DNA from: Alphaproteobacteria bacterium UBA7314
GTDB lineage: Bacteria > Pseudomonadota > Alphaproteobacteria > MPNO01 > UBA830
Direction of reading: 5' to 3'
DNA: 64,000 nt
Assembly (NCBI GenBank): GCA_002471575.1
Contig: DKQG01000050.1
Span: 1,167-65,166 of the forward strand
The notes beneath the pieces were generated by a model, which did no database searches, had not been told where the DNA came from, and saw only the letters and a program-made list of their open reading frames with translations. Made by a program: the position numbers and the translations under genes. Positions 8,396 through 19,004 of this stretch are shown one piece after another (positions within the stretch are counted from its first letter, which is position 1; each line of letters begins with the position of its first letter).

Positions 8396-9675
8396 TGATG
8401 AACAAAATTATCGGAACAGGCGTTGTAGCAGGGATTATGGCCTTTGCCGTGCCCGCTATGGCGCAGAACAACAATACCGAAACATATCGGCAACTGAACC
8501 TTTTCGGAGACATCTTCGAACGCGTACGCGCCGGTTACGTCGAGGAAATATCCGACGAGAGCCTGATCGAGGCGGCCGTGAACGGCATGCTGACATCACT
8601 AGATCCACATTCCAGCTATCTTAGCCCCAAAAATTTCCGGGACATGCAGACTCAGACGCGCGGCGAGTTCGGCGGTCTCGGCATCGAAGTGACGATGGAG
8701 AACGGATACGTAAAAGTCGTTTCCCCGATCGACGATACCCCTGCCTTCCGCGCCGGTCTTAAGTCCGGCGACTTAATAACCCATTTGGACACCGAGCCGG
8801 TACAGGGCCTGACCCTATCAGAGGCCGTCGAGAAGATGCGCGGCAAGGTGGGTAGCGATTTGCAACTCACGATACGGCGGGAAGGGCGCAAACCATTCGA
8901 CGTCACCGTCACGCGGGACATTATCAAGATCCGGTCGGTCCGGTCGCGGATGGAAGGCAACGACATCGCCTATGTCCGGATCACTTCCTTCAGCGAACAG
9001 ACTACGGCCGGCATGGAACGGGCAATTAATCGCCTTAAGGAGGAAGCCACCGGCAAGCTGAAAGGCGTCGTTTTGGACCTGCGGAACAATCCCGGCGGTC
9101 TGCTGGACCAGTCGGTGAAGATTTCCGATGCGTTCCTGAACCAAGGCGAGATCGTTTCGACCCGATCGCGTCGGGCGGACGAAGGCCAGCGCTTCAACGC
9201 CAAACCGGGCGATATTACCGAGGGCCTGCCGATCGTCATCTTGGTCAATGGCGGCTCCGCGTCCGCATCGGAGATCGTCGCGGGTGCGCTGCAGGATCAT
9301 CGCCGCGCGATAATTCTCGGCACCCGGACGTTCGGCAAGGGGTCGGTCCAAACAATCATTCCGCTGTCCGGTCATGGTGCGATCCGACTGACCACCGCGC
9401 GGTACTACACCCCGTCGGGCCGGTCCATCCAGGCCAGGGGGATCGATCCCGATATCGTCGTCGAGCAAGCCAAGTTGGAGAAGATCGCACAGCCCGAGCG
9501 GCGGCGCGAAGAAAACTTACGCGGCCGTCTGGATAATCCGGGGGGTGGCAACGACAGCAGTCCAGGCGGAGCCGTCGAAAAGAAAGAGGACAAGGGGCCG
9601 GAAGATTATCAGCTTTCCCGCGCACTCGATCTGCTGCGCGGCATCGCACTTTACGGCGCCCGCGCCACCAACTAA
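8395..9675 (+). CDS. ctpA: S41 family C-terminal processing peptidase
   Basis: This periplasmic serine protease trims or degrades exported proteins. A signal peptide (MMNKIIGTGVVAGIMAFAVPAMAQ) precedes an S41 N-terminal helical region and a PDZ domain (GGLGIEVTMENG to about residue 190). The tail-specific protease core follows. The Ser/Lys dyad lies in NGGSASASE (serine near residue 288) and GTRTFGKGSVQT. The start ATG shares a base with the envC stop; an adjacent second ATG at 8398 is equally possible. The C-terminus is charged and poorly conserved. Confidence 0.95.
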   Translation: MMNKIIGTGVVAGIMAFAVPAMAQNNNTETYRQLNLFGDIFERVRAGYVEEISDESLIEAAVNGMLTSLDPHSSYLSPKNFRDMQTQTRGEFGGLGIEVTMENGYVKVVSPIDDTPAFRAGLKSGDLITHLDTEPVQGLTLSEAVEKMRGKVGSDLQLTIRREGRKPFDVTVTRDIIKIRSVRSRMEGNDIAYVRITSFSEQTTAGMERAINRLKEEATGKLKGVVLDLRNNPGGLLDQSVKISDAFLNQGEIVSTRSRRADEGQRFNAKPGDITEGLPIVILVNGGSASASEIVAGALQDHRRAIILGTRTFGKGSVQTIIPLSGHGAIRLTTARYYTPSGRSIQARGIDPDIVVEQAKLEKIAQPERRREENLRGRLDNPGGGNDSSPGGAVEKKEDKGPEDYQLSRALDLLRGIALYGARATN

Positions 9676-9736
9676 GCGGCTTTTCCTCGCCAACGGCGCG
9701 GCAACCGCACACGTCTACTAAAGACCCGGAGCAGGG

Positions 9737-11053
9737 ATGAAAAACGGCGCACGATTGCCTTTACTACTGCTGCTCAGCTTCGTTACCGCGGTCGCGGGTG
9801 TTTCAATCTGGGTCATCCTAAGCAGCCCAGACACCCCGCCGCCCGAAGTCGCCGTGCCAGCGGAAAAGAAAGCACACAAAAAACAAGCCGTCGACGCAAA
9901 CACGGCTGTGAAAAAACCGCAACCGCCCGCGTCGGAAATCAAACCGCCACCCGCTGTAAACGCGCCCGATCCAGAACCGCAGACCGAACTCCACAAAAAA
10001 CCTGCCGCCGAGACGGCGGATAAGGCACCGGCATCGCCCAACAAAGCGCCGGCCGAGGTCGCGAAAAAAGAGCCAACCGCCCCTTCGGCCCCCACGCCGT
10101 CGCCCAGCAAGCCTGAACCCGGAAAGAACACGCAAAAGACGGCACAGGAAACCGCGCCGAAATCGATCAACAAACGCCAAGCGAGACCCGATCTGCCGAT
10201 CATGCCGAAGGCGTTTCTGCGCGTGGTTCCGGACGACCCCCTGCCGCCGGTGCCCGACAACGGGCTGGTGCAGATGACCGCGATCGGCCCGCTCCCCCGG
10301 GTGGGTGACAACGGAAGACGGCCGGTCGACGTGTACGCCAAACCGTTCAATCGGGCGGAAAAACGACCCCGCATCGGTATCGTCGTCACCGGACTTGGGC
10401 TCTCGGATGCTGCTACGGAATCGGCCATCCAAGGCCTCGCAGCAGGCGTTACGCTTGCTTTCGCCCCCTATTCATCGAAGCTGAACGAATGGATCAGGCT
10501 GGCCCGCATGGGCGGGCACGAAGTCCTGATCAATATCCCAATGGAACCGGTAAACTATCCAGCTTATGACCCCGGTCCGCAGACCCTGCTGACATCCCTG
10601 AACGCCAACGACAATCTCGACAGGTTGTTCTGGGCGTTAAGCCGGGCGGCGGGCTATGTTGGCGTGGTAGATTTTCTGGGATCGCGTTTCACAGTATCCC
10701 GAACACACATGGAACCTGTGCTGAAGGCGCTCAAACAACGTGGCCTGATGTATCTGGACAGCGGCAGCACGACACGCAGCATTGCGCCCGCCGTCGCACA
10801 GCAAATCGGAATGTCTTTCGCCGCATCGGCATTGACGCTAGATGAACGGGCATCGCGCAAGGATATCGACCGAAAATTCGGCGAGCTGGAAAAACGCGCC
10901 AAGCGGGAAAAACAGGCGATCGGTATCGCGTCGCCCTATCCCGTTACGCTGGAGAGGATCGCCAACTGGACGCGCCAGCTCCGCGCGCGGGGATTTGTCC
11001 TAGCGCCAGTCTCGGCACTTACCGTGAACACCGCGACGGCAAAGAAACCGTGA
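9737..11053 (+). CDS. Divergent polysaccharide deacetylase family protein (YibQ/DUF610)
   Basis: The 438-residue protein has one N-terminal membrane anchor (LLLLLSFVTAVAGVSIWVIL) and a long low-complexity linker rich in Pro, Lys, Ala and Glu (about residues 30-150). The C-terminal half is a divergent polysaccharide deacetylase fold that starts at RPRIGIVVTGLGLS. Family segments include INIPMEPVNYP and GVVDFLGSRFT. Its place after envC and ctpA and before rppH is conserved in alphaproteobacteria and suggests a cell-envelope role. The substrate is not known. It ends overlapping the rppH start. Confidence 0.88.
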   Translation: MKNGARLPLLLLLSFVTAVAGVSIWVILSSPDTPPPEVAVPAEKKAHKKQAVDANTAVKKPQPPASEIKPPPAVNAPDPEPQTELHKKPAAETADKAPASPNKAPAEVAKKEPTAPSAPTPSPSKPEPGKNTQKTAQETAPKSINKRQARPDLPIMPKAFLRVVPDDPLPPVPDNGLVQMTAIGPLPRVGDNGRRPVDVYAKPFNRAEKRPRIGIVVTGLGLSDAATESAIQGLAAGVTLAFAPYSSKLNEWIRLARMGGHEVLINIPMEPVNYPAYDPGPQTLLTSLNANDNLDRLFWALSRAAGYVGVVDFLGSRFTVSRTHMEPVLKALKQRGLMYLDSGSTTRSIAPAVAQQIGMSFAASALTLDERASRKDIDRKFGELEKRAKREKQAIGIASPYPVTLERIANWTRQLRARGFVLAPVSALTVNTATAKKP

Positions 11054-11526
11054 TCGACCCTTCATCTCCGCCCGACCGCTATCGGGCCTGCGTTGGTATT
11101 CTGTTACTAAACGACGCGGATGAGATTTTCGTCGGTGAGCGGCTCGACGCGCCGGGGGCTTGGCAGATGCCTCAAGGTGGCATCGATCCGGGCGAAAATT
11201 TAGTCGAGGCCGCGTTCCGCGAACTGCGCGAGGAAACCGGTATCGAGAAGGCGGAACTACTCGGTGTCGACAACACTTGGCGCACCTATACCCTGCCACG
11301 CCGAATCAGTCATCAGGCGTGGGGGGCAAAGTATCTCGGTCAAGCGCAAATCTGGGTGGCGTTACGGTTTATCGGAGAAGATTCGGATATCGATATCGCG
11401 ACCGAAGAGCCCGAATTCTCAAGGTGGAAATGGACCAACGCAGAAAATCTTGTTAGGGAAATCGTCGATTTCAAACGGGGCATCTATAAGGATGTGCTGG
11501 CGACCTACCGGTCTTGGTCCGTGTAA
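11050..11526 (+). CDS. rppH: RNA pyrophosphohydrolase
   Basis: RppH removes pyrophosphate from the 5' end of transcripts and so starts RNase E-dependent decay. The 158-residue Nudix protein has a full Nudix box, GGIDPGENLVEAAFREL followed by REETGI. It also has the RppH-type N-terminus YRACVGILLLN and the segment WGAKYLGQAQIW. The start is GTG, overlapping the preceding stop by 4 bases. It is the last gene of the plus-strand run. Confidence 0.95.
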   Translation: MIDPSSPPDRYRACVGILLLNDADEIFVGERLDAPGAWQMPQGGIDPGENLVEAAFRELREETGIEKAELLGVDNTWRTYTLPRRISHQAWGAKYLGQAQIWVALRFIGEDSDIDIATEEPEFSRWKWTNAENLVREIVDFKRGIYKDVLATYRSWSV

Positions 11527-11529
11527 CAC

Positions 11530-11970
11530 AGCTCTCTGCGTCAGCGGCGGCGCAATCCGCAGGCTTTCCCGGAAACTGAGCACTTCGGGTTTGAGATACC
11601 GGTACATTTAGGCATGGAACATTCAGTAATGCGCTAACTCGCCCTCGGCGATGCGGCGGCAGATATCGTTGAGTACCGATTCATCGGTCGCATCAGCAAG
11701 GGCGCTGTAAAACGAGTTGGTGCCGGTTTCCGCTATGCAGCGCGCAATAAGCTCGCCGGCCCGCGAGCCACCCACCGATATCGTCGCCTACAGAGGAATG
11801 TTGAAATTGTCGACGAAGCGTTTTAAGGCGTGCTCGAAGTCGAAATTCGGATCGGCGAGTGCCGCCTATTTTCCCAGCGCCCTGCCATGCTGCACTGCCT
11901 CGACCGTCCCTTGCCCGATCTCTTTTCGCGTTCACGCATTGCCGAAAAAACGTTGTTAAAATATTTGCAT
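11530..11970 (-). pseudogene. Decayed ferritin-like domain protein
   Basis: Reading the minus strand through stops and a frameshift recovers a ferritin-like protein. An EX6Y segment (ETGTNSFY) is followed by DICRRIAEGELAHY, which has the ExxH iron-ligand pattern. In another frame, MYRYLKPEVLSFRESLRIA continues the normal C-terminal helix. In-frame stops lie after RALGK, after FNIPL and after AHY, and the N-terminal third is not recognisable. No intact ORF spans it. The family name is my inference from these motifs. Confidence 0.5.
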
Positions 11971-12142
11971 TAATCACCCGTGTTGTTTTCGACCATACTC
12001 TCCGCTCTAACTATCGGTACGATCTCGAGACCCACCTTCGATACATCGAAGCGGTCCCACGGGACATTACCCAATTCCTAGGCGAGCATTTCGCTACCGA
12101 CCAGAGTTGCCAGAGTTCTCGACTAAAAGCCTTGGGACATAA

Positions 12143-12180
12143 GTTTTCCGGCGTAAAATTTAAGAAAGACGCCGGAAAAC
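12143..12180. repeat. 12-bp perfect inverted repeat downstream of amt
   Basis: GTTTTCCGGCGT (12143-12154) and its exact complement ACGCCGGAAAAC (12169-12180) flank a 14-base AT-rich loop. It lies 44 bases past the amt stop in the direction of amt transcription. No long T run follows on either strand, so it is not a standard intrinsic terminator. It may protect the 3' end of the amt message. Confidence 0.6.
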
Positions 12181-12223
12181 CCCTGATATCCCAGTTAGCT
12201 TATGGGCACTGGGCAGCTGCGGG

Positions 12224-13537
12224 TCAGTTCAGGTGTATCCTTTCGCCGTGAGATGTGATGTCGAGACCTTCGATTTCGTCTTCTTCATGAACGCGAAGAC
12301 CGATGGTCCTCCGGATAACTGCGACGATAATCCAACTTATTACCAGCGACCACGCCACCACGACGATGAGGCCCAGAACCTGTGCGCCCAGTTGCTTGGC
12401 CATGGTCATACCTTCGCCGAGCCCCAGACCCCCCAGCACCTCGGCGCCGAAAAACGACGTCAACAGAATACCCAGCGCACCGCCGACGCCGTGGACGGCG
12501 AAAACATCGAGGGAGTCGTCAATATTTATTTTCTGCTTTATGAGGCGGACGCACCAGTAACAGACGATCCCCGCCACGACACCGAAAACCAGCGCACCTG
12601 CAGGCCCAATGAAACCAGCACCGGGGGTGATCGTGGCTAGACCGGCAACCATGCCGGTTACGATGCCGACTAGGCTAGGCTTGCCGTGCTTCACCCATTC
12701 TATGCCCATCCAGGTAAGCGATGCAGTGGCGGCTGATATATGCGTCACCACCATCGCCATGCCGGCAGCGCCGTCCGCCGCCAGTGCGGATCCTGCATTG
12801 AATCCGAACCAGCCGACCCACAGCATCGCTGCGCCGATCATGGTCAGGCCAGGGTGGTGCGGCGGGGTGATTTCCCGGGGGAACCCACGACGGCCACCAA
12901 GCATCTTCGCGATTACCAGCGCTGAAACCCCTGCCGTCACGTGAACGACCAGCCCTCCGGCAAAGTCTTTCACACCGCGCTCGGCCAGCCAGCCGCCGCC
13001 CCAGATCCAGTGACAGACCGGCGCATACACCAGCACGATCCAGATCGCGCTAAACCACAACACGGCGCTGAACTTAATTCGCTCAACATAGGCGCCTACG
13101 ATCAGGGCTGGGGTAATGACTGCAAAGGTCATCTGGAACATGAAGAATACAGATTCGGGAATTGTTCCGGAGAGCGATTCCGCGCCAATGCCGGACAGAA
13201 ACGCCTTGTCGAGCCCGCCGATCCAGGCATTTGCTGCGCCGCCATCGCCGAACGCCAAGCTATAGACAATCACCAGCCACATGACCGACATCAGGCATGC
13301 CACAGCGAAACACTGCATCAGGACGGATAACAGGTTTCGCGCCCGTACCAGCCCGCCGTAAAACAACGCCAGGCCCGGCAGGGTCATGAATAGCACCAGG
13401 GCGGTCGCTGTCAGTATCCAAGCGGTGTCGCCGGCTCTTTCCTTGGCGTAGTGCGCAAGCGCGGCATCTGGAGAAAACATCATCGCGAACAGGGCAAGCG
13501 CGGCCGCGAACGCAGCAGTTGTGACGGATTTGGGCAT
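12224..13537 (-). CDS. amt: Ammonium transporter
   Basis: Amt/AmtB forms an ammonium channel in the inner membrane. The 437-residue protein has a cleavable signal (FAAALALFAMMFSPDAALA) and about 11 membrane helices. The two pore histidines are seen in VHVTAGVSALVIA and VHGVGGALGILLTS. I start it at the ATG encoding MPKSVTT, which has GGAGG 7 bases upstream; the frame upstream is not family-like. Its usual partner glnK is not adjacent here. The gene is flanked by decayed or empty DNA. Confidence 0.94.
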   Translation of the reverse strand: MPKSVTTAAFAAALALFAMMFSPDAALAHYAKERAGDTAWILTATALVLFMTLPGLALFYGGLVRARNLLSVLMQCFAVACLMSVMWLVIVYSLAFGDGGAANAWIGGLDKAFLSGIGAESLSGTIPESVFFMFQMTFAVITPALIVGAYVERIKFSAVLWFSAIWIVLVYAPVCHWIWGGGWLAERGVKDFAGGLVVHVTAGVSALVIAKMLGGRRGFPREITPPHHPGLTMIGAAMLWVGWFGFNAGSALAADGAAGMAMVVTHISAATASLTWMGIEWVKHGKPSLVGIVTGMVAGLATITPGAGFIGPAGALVFGVVAGIVCYWCVRLIKQKINIDDSLDVFAVHGVGGALGILLTSFFGAEVLGGLGLGEGMTMAKQLGAQVLGLIVVVAWSLVISWIIVAVIRRTIGLRVHEEDEIEGLDITSHGERIHLN

Positions 13538-13592
13538 GTTGAACCTCCGAAGCATCCCGACGGGTCTGTGTGACTCCGGTCTTCTTTTACCG

Positions 13593-13608
13593 CGCAAAAA
13601 TCGTGCTC
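13593..13608 (-). promoter_or_regulatory. Possible sigma-54 -24/-12 element upstream of amt
   Basis: On the minus strand GAGCACG-ATTT-TTGCG resembles TGGCACG-N4-TTGCA. The -12 GC and most of the -24 box match, but one of the two key -24 guanines is replaced. It lies about 55 bases upstream of the amt start. amt genes are often under NtrC and sigma-54 control, which is why I note it. The match is weak. Confidence 0.25.
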
Positions 13609-13772
13609 TCGTGTGCACCACGCAGCGAGAGCCGCTTTCGAGCCGGCAATTTAGGCGGGATTATCTACCATTAGCGTAGAAAAACTGCCGAAGACACGGC
13701 GTTTTGTCCACCCTAGAAGGGGTGAAAATGCAGAGATTTCAGAAGGCCAGCCACGAGACCAGCAATGCGTCA

Positions 13773-14180
13773 CTAGTTACCGCGCCCCGCCACCAGCATG
13801 GCTTCCGCCACGGCCAGCTCGGTTTCCGCGGCATTACGCGCAGTGTCTTTGTCGGCCTCGGAGATTGCCTCGTTCGCGGCCTTGATCCGCTCTTCGGCGG
13901 CTGACGCGTCGATATCCTCGACCGGTACGGCTTCTTCCGCCAGCACCGTGCACCGTTCGGCGGTCACTTCGGCAAAGCCTCCAGCGACGAAAATACGTTT
14001 TTCGACCTTATCGCCGTTATATGTGTCGATGACCCCGGGCCGCAGCGACGAAATCAGTGGCGCATGACCGACCAGCACACCGAAATCTCCCTCAGCGCCG
14101 GGCACGACAACCATTGTGACATCGTCGGACAGCAGCAGTTTTTCCGGCGAGACGAGTTCGAAGGAGAAAGGTTCGGCCAT
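13773..14180 (-). CDS. atpC: F1F0 ATP synthase subunit epsilon
   Basis: Epsilon is part of the F1 central stalk and can inhibit ATP hydrolysis. The 135-residue product has the N-terminal beta sandwich (FELVSPEKLLLSDDVTMVVVPGAEGDFGVL, split here across the family's conserved G-E-G-DFG) and a C-terminal helical hairpin rich in Ala and Glu. It is the last gene of atpHAGDC, 36 bases after atpD. Confidence 0.96.
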   Translation of the reverse strand: MAEPFSFELVSPEKLLLSDDVTMVVVPGAEGDFGVLVGHAPLISSLRPGVIDTYNGDKVEKRIFVAGGFAEVTAERCTVLAEEAVPVEDIDASAAEERIKAANEAISEADKDTARNAAETELAVAEAMLVAGRGN

Positions 14181-14216
14181 ATTTCCGTTCTCTGGTTCGG
14201 GTCAGTCAGCTGGCTA

Positions 14217-15653
14217 TCAAGCCGCCGCCGCCATATCCTTCGCTTTTTCGACGGCGTCTTCGATCTTACCGACCATATAGAATGCCGCTTCGGGTAGGTC
14301 ATCGTATTCGCCTTCGACCAGCCCCTTGAAGCCCTTGATCGTGTCTTCGAGATCTACGAACACGCCGGACATGCCGGTGAATATTTCGGCAACGTGGAAA
14401 GGCTGCGACAGGAAGCGCTGGATCTTGCGCGCCCGCGCAACGATTAACTTATCCTCCTCCGACAGCTCGTCCATCCCGAGAATAGCTATGATGTCTTGCA
14501 GGCCCTTATAGGTCTGAAGAACGCGCTGTACCTCACGCGCGACGGCGTAGTGTTCGTCGCCGACGGTGCGCGGATCGAGAATACGCGAAGTCGAATCGAG
14601 CGGATCAACCGCCGGGTAGATACCAAGCTCGGCGATCTGCCGCGACAGTACGGTCGTCGCGTCGAGATGCGCAAACGATGTCGCCGGTGCCGGATCGGTC
14701 AGATCGTCCGCCGGGACATAAATGGCCTGCACCGAGGTGATCGAGCCCTTGTTCGTGGTGGTGATCCGTTCTTGCAGGTTGCCCATATCGGTCGCCAACG
14801 TAGGCTGATAGCCCACCGCCGACGGGATACGGCCGAGGAGCGCGGACACTTCCGAACCGGCCTGCGTGAAGCGGAAGATATTGTCGACGAACAGCAGCAC
14901 GTCTTGGCCTTCTTCGTCTCGGAAATATTCCGCCAGCGTCAGCCCAGAAAGACCAACGCGTGCACGCGCGCCCGGCGGTTCGTTCATCTGGCCGTAAACG
15001 AGCGCGGCCTTGGATTCGCCGTCCGGCTGGATAACGCCTGATTCCATCATTTCGTGATACAAGTCGTTGCCTTCGCGGGTGCGTTCGCCCACGCCGGCAA
15101 ACACCGAATACCCGCCATGCGCTTTCGCGACGTTGTTAATCAATTCCATGATCAGCACCGTCTTGCCGACGCCGGCACCACCGAACAGGCCGATCTTGCC
15201 GCCGCGCGAATAAGGCGCGAGCAGATCGACGACCTTGATGCCCGTGACCAGAACGTCGGTCTCGGTAGACTGGTCGGTGAATTCTGGCGCATCGCGGTGA
15301 ATAGGGAGCTTCTTGGTCGTGTTCAGCGGACCGCGTTCGTCAATCGGCTCGCCGATGACGTTAAGAATACGACCGAGCGTTTCGGGTCCGACCGGCATTT
15401 CGATGGGCGCGCCGGTGTCGGACACGTCTTGGCCGCGCACGAGACCTTCGGTCGTATCCATCGCGATAGTGCGCACCGTGCTTTCGCCCAGATGCTGGGC
15501 TACTTCGAGAACTAGGCGGTTGCCGCCGTTGTCGCATTCGAGTGCGTTCATGATCTCCGGCAGATCGCCGTCGAACTGGACGTCTACAACAGCGCCCAGA
15601 ACTTGGGAAACGCTGCCGATGTTATTTGCCTTGGTGCTTGCCGTATCGGCCAT
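14217..15653 (-). CDS. atpD: F1F0 ATP synthase subunit beta
   Basis: Beta carries the catalytic nucleotide sites of F1. The 478-residue protein has Walker A GGAGVGKTVLIMEL, the GERTREGNDLYHEM loop, Walker B DVLLFVDNIFRFTQAG and the AYQPTLAT-like segment VGYQPTLATDMG. The start could be ATG 15659 or 15653. GAGG lies at a better distance from 15653, so I use that. Confidence 0.98.
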   Translation of the reverse strand: MADTASTKANNIGSVSQVLGAVVDVQFDGDLPEIMNALECDNGGNRLVLEVAQHLGESTVRTIAMDTTEGLVRGQDVSDTGAPIEMPVGPETLGRILNVIGEPIDERGPLNTTKKLPIHRDAPEFTDQSTETDVLVTGIKVVDLLAPYSRGGKIGLFGGAGVGKTVLIMELINNVAKAHGGYSVFAGVGERTREGNDLYHEMMESGVIQPDGESKAALVYGQMNEPPGARARVGLSGLTLAEYFRDEEGQDVLLFVDNIFRFTQAGSEVSALLGRIPSAVGYQPTLATDMGNLQERITTTNKGSITSVQAIYVPADDLTDPAPATSFAHLDATTVLSRQIAELGIYPAVDPLDSTSRILDPRTVGDEHYAVAREVQRVLQTYKGLQDIIAILGMDELSEEDKLIVARARKIQRFLSQPFHVAEIFTGMSGVFVDLEDTIKGFKGLVEGEYDDLPEAAFYMVGKIEDAVEKAKDMAAAA

Positions 15654-15696
15654 TGTCATACCTCGTACATCAATTTTCCGGTCGCGTGTCGATCGA

Positions 15697-16584
15697 TCAA
15701 ACCGCTTCTGCGCCGGAGATGATTTCGATCAGTTCCTTGGTGATGAACGCCTGACGCGTCCGGTTGTAATTCAGGGTCAGCGAATCGATCATTTCGCCTG
15801 CGTTGCGCGTCGCGTTGTCCATTGCGCTCATCCGCGCGCCGTGTTCGCTGGCATTGTTTTCCAGCAGCGACCGGAAGACCTGTACGCTCATGTTTCGCGG
15901 TAGCAACACATCGAGAATTTCGGTTTCGTCGGGTTCGTAGTCGTACACTACCGCGGCGCTTTCTTCGTCCATCGCCGCCTCGACCTCATCGACCGCAAAG
16001 GGAATAAGTTGCTGGCGGGTCACGATCTGCGAGATCGCCGACTGGAAAGTGTTATAGACCAGCGTACAAACGTCGAATTCTCCGGCCTCGAACATTTCGA
16101 GCACCCGGTTGGCGACGCCCTGGGCGTCATCGAAGCCGAGCCTCTGACGGCCCACATCCTCGATTAGGTCAACGATCACCGAAGCGTAGTCGCGGCGAAG
16201 CTGGGCCCAGCCCTTCCGGCCGACGCACAAGATTTTGACGTCTTTGCCATCGGCCTGCAGCTCGGAAATCATCTTGCGCGCTTCGCGCACAATAGACGAA
16301 TTGAAAGCGCCGCAAAGCCCGCGGTCCGAAGTCATGATGACCAGCAGATGCATATCCTGCTTACCAGTGCCGGCCAACAGCGGCGACGCCCCCTCGTTAG
16401 ACGTCATTGAACTGGCCAGGGAGCCGAGCATGCGTTCCATCCGCTCGGCATAAGGCCTGGCTGCTTCCGCCTGTTCCTGCGCGCGACGCAACTTTGCGGC
16501 GGCGACCATCTTCATGGCCGACGTGATCTTCTGCGTCGACTTGACGCTGTCGATCCGCATGCGGAGGTCTTTAAGGCTGGGCAT
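15697..16584 (-). CDS. atpG: F1F0 ATP synthase subunit gamma
   Basis: Gamma is the rotating shaft of F1. The 295-residue product has the N-terminal helix MPSLKDLRMRIDSVKSTQKITSAMKMVAAAKLRRAQ (conserved KITxAMKMVAxxKLR) and the segment TSDRGLCGAFNSS. The C-terminal helix ends in QAFITKELIEIISGAEA. Length is normal. It lies between atpA and atpD. Confidence 0.97.
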   Translation of the reverse strand: MPSLKDLRMRIDSVKSTQKITSAMKMVAAAKLRRAQEQAEAARPYAERMERMLGSLASSMTSNEGASPLLAGTGKQDMHLLVIMTSDRGLCGAFNSSIVREARKMISELQADGKDVKILCVGRKGWAQLRRDYASVIVDLIEDVGRQRLGFDDAQGVANRVLEMFEAGEFDVCTLVYNTFQSAISQIVTRQQLIPFAVDEVEAAMDEESAAVVYDYEPDETEILDVLLPRNMSVQVFRSLLENNASEHGARMSAMDNATRNAGEMIDSLTLNYNRTRQAFITKELIEIISGAEAV

Positions 16585-16619
16585 ATCCCGTTACCGGTTC
16601 CTGTTTTTGCGGCGGGCAA

Positions 16620-18154
<1,535 letters not shown>

Positions 18155-18155
<1 letters not shown>

Positions 18156-18715
18156 CACGCTGCCCCTTTCAATGATAGTTCAAGCCGTTGAAGTTTGGTT
18201 TTAAGCGACGAATCGACCATGCGGGATCCGACCTTGACGACCATGCCACCCAGAAGCGACTGATCGACAACGGCATCCAGCGTGACTTTCGAGCCCATGG
18301 CTGTCCGGAGTTCCTTTTCCAGTGACGCACGCTGATCATCGGTAAGCGGCTGGGCACTGATGACTTCCGCCGTCATTTCACCACGGCGGGACGACAGCAG
18401 GTCTCGATAGGCGACACACATGTCATCCAGCGCGAACAGGCGGCGGTTTTTTGCGACGACGCCAACAAAATTGCGGGTCAGTTCCGATATATCCGCCTTT
18501 TCCAGAACAGCGGCAATGGCCTGACCCTGTTCCTCCCGGCCGATGACCGGGCTAGCAACGAGGCGGCGCAGATCCGCGGATTCCGAAAGCAACGCCCGAA
18601 TCGACGCGGCATCCGCCGCGATATCATCGAGATTTTTCTGTTCTTCGGCGAGTTCGAAAAGCGCTGCCGCATAGCGGCCGGCTACACCGGAAACGACTGA
18701 CGATGTGGAGGGCAC
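18155..18715 (-). CDS. atpH: F1F0 ATP synthase subunit delta
   Basis: Delta links F1 to the peripheral stalk. The 186-residue protein has the N-terminal helical domain (VAGRYAAALFELAEEQ) and the C-terminal signature VDQSLLGGMVVKVGSRMVDSSL. It starts at GTG with AGAGGT about 9 bases upstream. It is the first gene of the F1 operon. The Fo genes (atpIBEF) are not here, which is normal for alphaproteobacteria that keep them at a separate locus. Confidence 0.96.
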
Positions 18716-18777
18716 GCGATCTACCTCTGAAACGTCTTGTTTAAAATCGTTAAGTCTCTGTTTTTATTCACAAATCA

Positions 18778-18806
18778 GGGATAGACATAACCCTAGGCTA
18801 TGACAA
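18778..18806 (-). promoter_or_regulatory. Possible promoter of the atpHAGDC operon
   Basis: On the minus strand TTGTCA (18801-18806) and TATCCC (18778-18783) are 17 bases apart, about 60 bases upstream of atpH. The -35 box is good and the -10 box is poor. The surrounding stretch is more AT-rich than the genes. The position suits a housekeeping-sigma promoter, but the evidence is only consensus matching by eye. Confidence 0.3.
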
Positions 18807-19004
18807 CCTTACGAGGCAGCGTTAGGTAACACAGGCGATAGTGGCTTGCAACCCGGTCAGAGCAGGAAATACGCTTCAAACCGTTGCTATTTTCAGCGGC
18901 GCGTTTCAGCAGGAAGGTCCTATCGGTAATTTGGAAATATTGGGACCCGGCAGTCCGTCGAAAGCCGAGACGACTTCGTCACCGTATTAACGGCGCAGGT
19001 CGAA
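18807..19004. other. Gene-free stretch upstream of the atp operon
   Basis: I see no supported gene between the atp promoter region and the Anbu remnant. Short frames here have no family resemblance. The sequence may include further decayed C-terminal codons of the Anbu gene. Confidence 0.4.
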
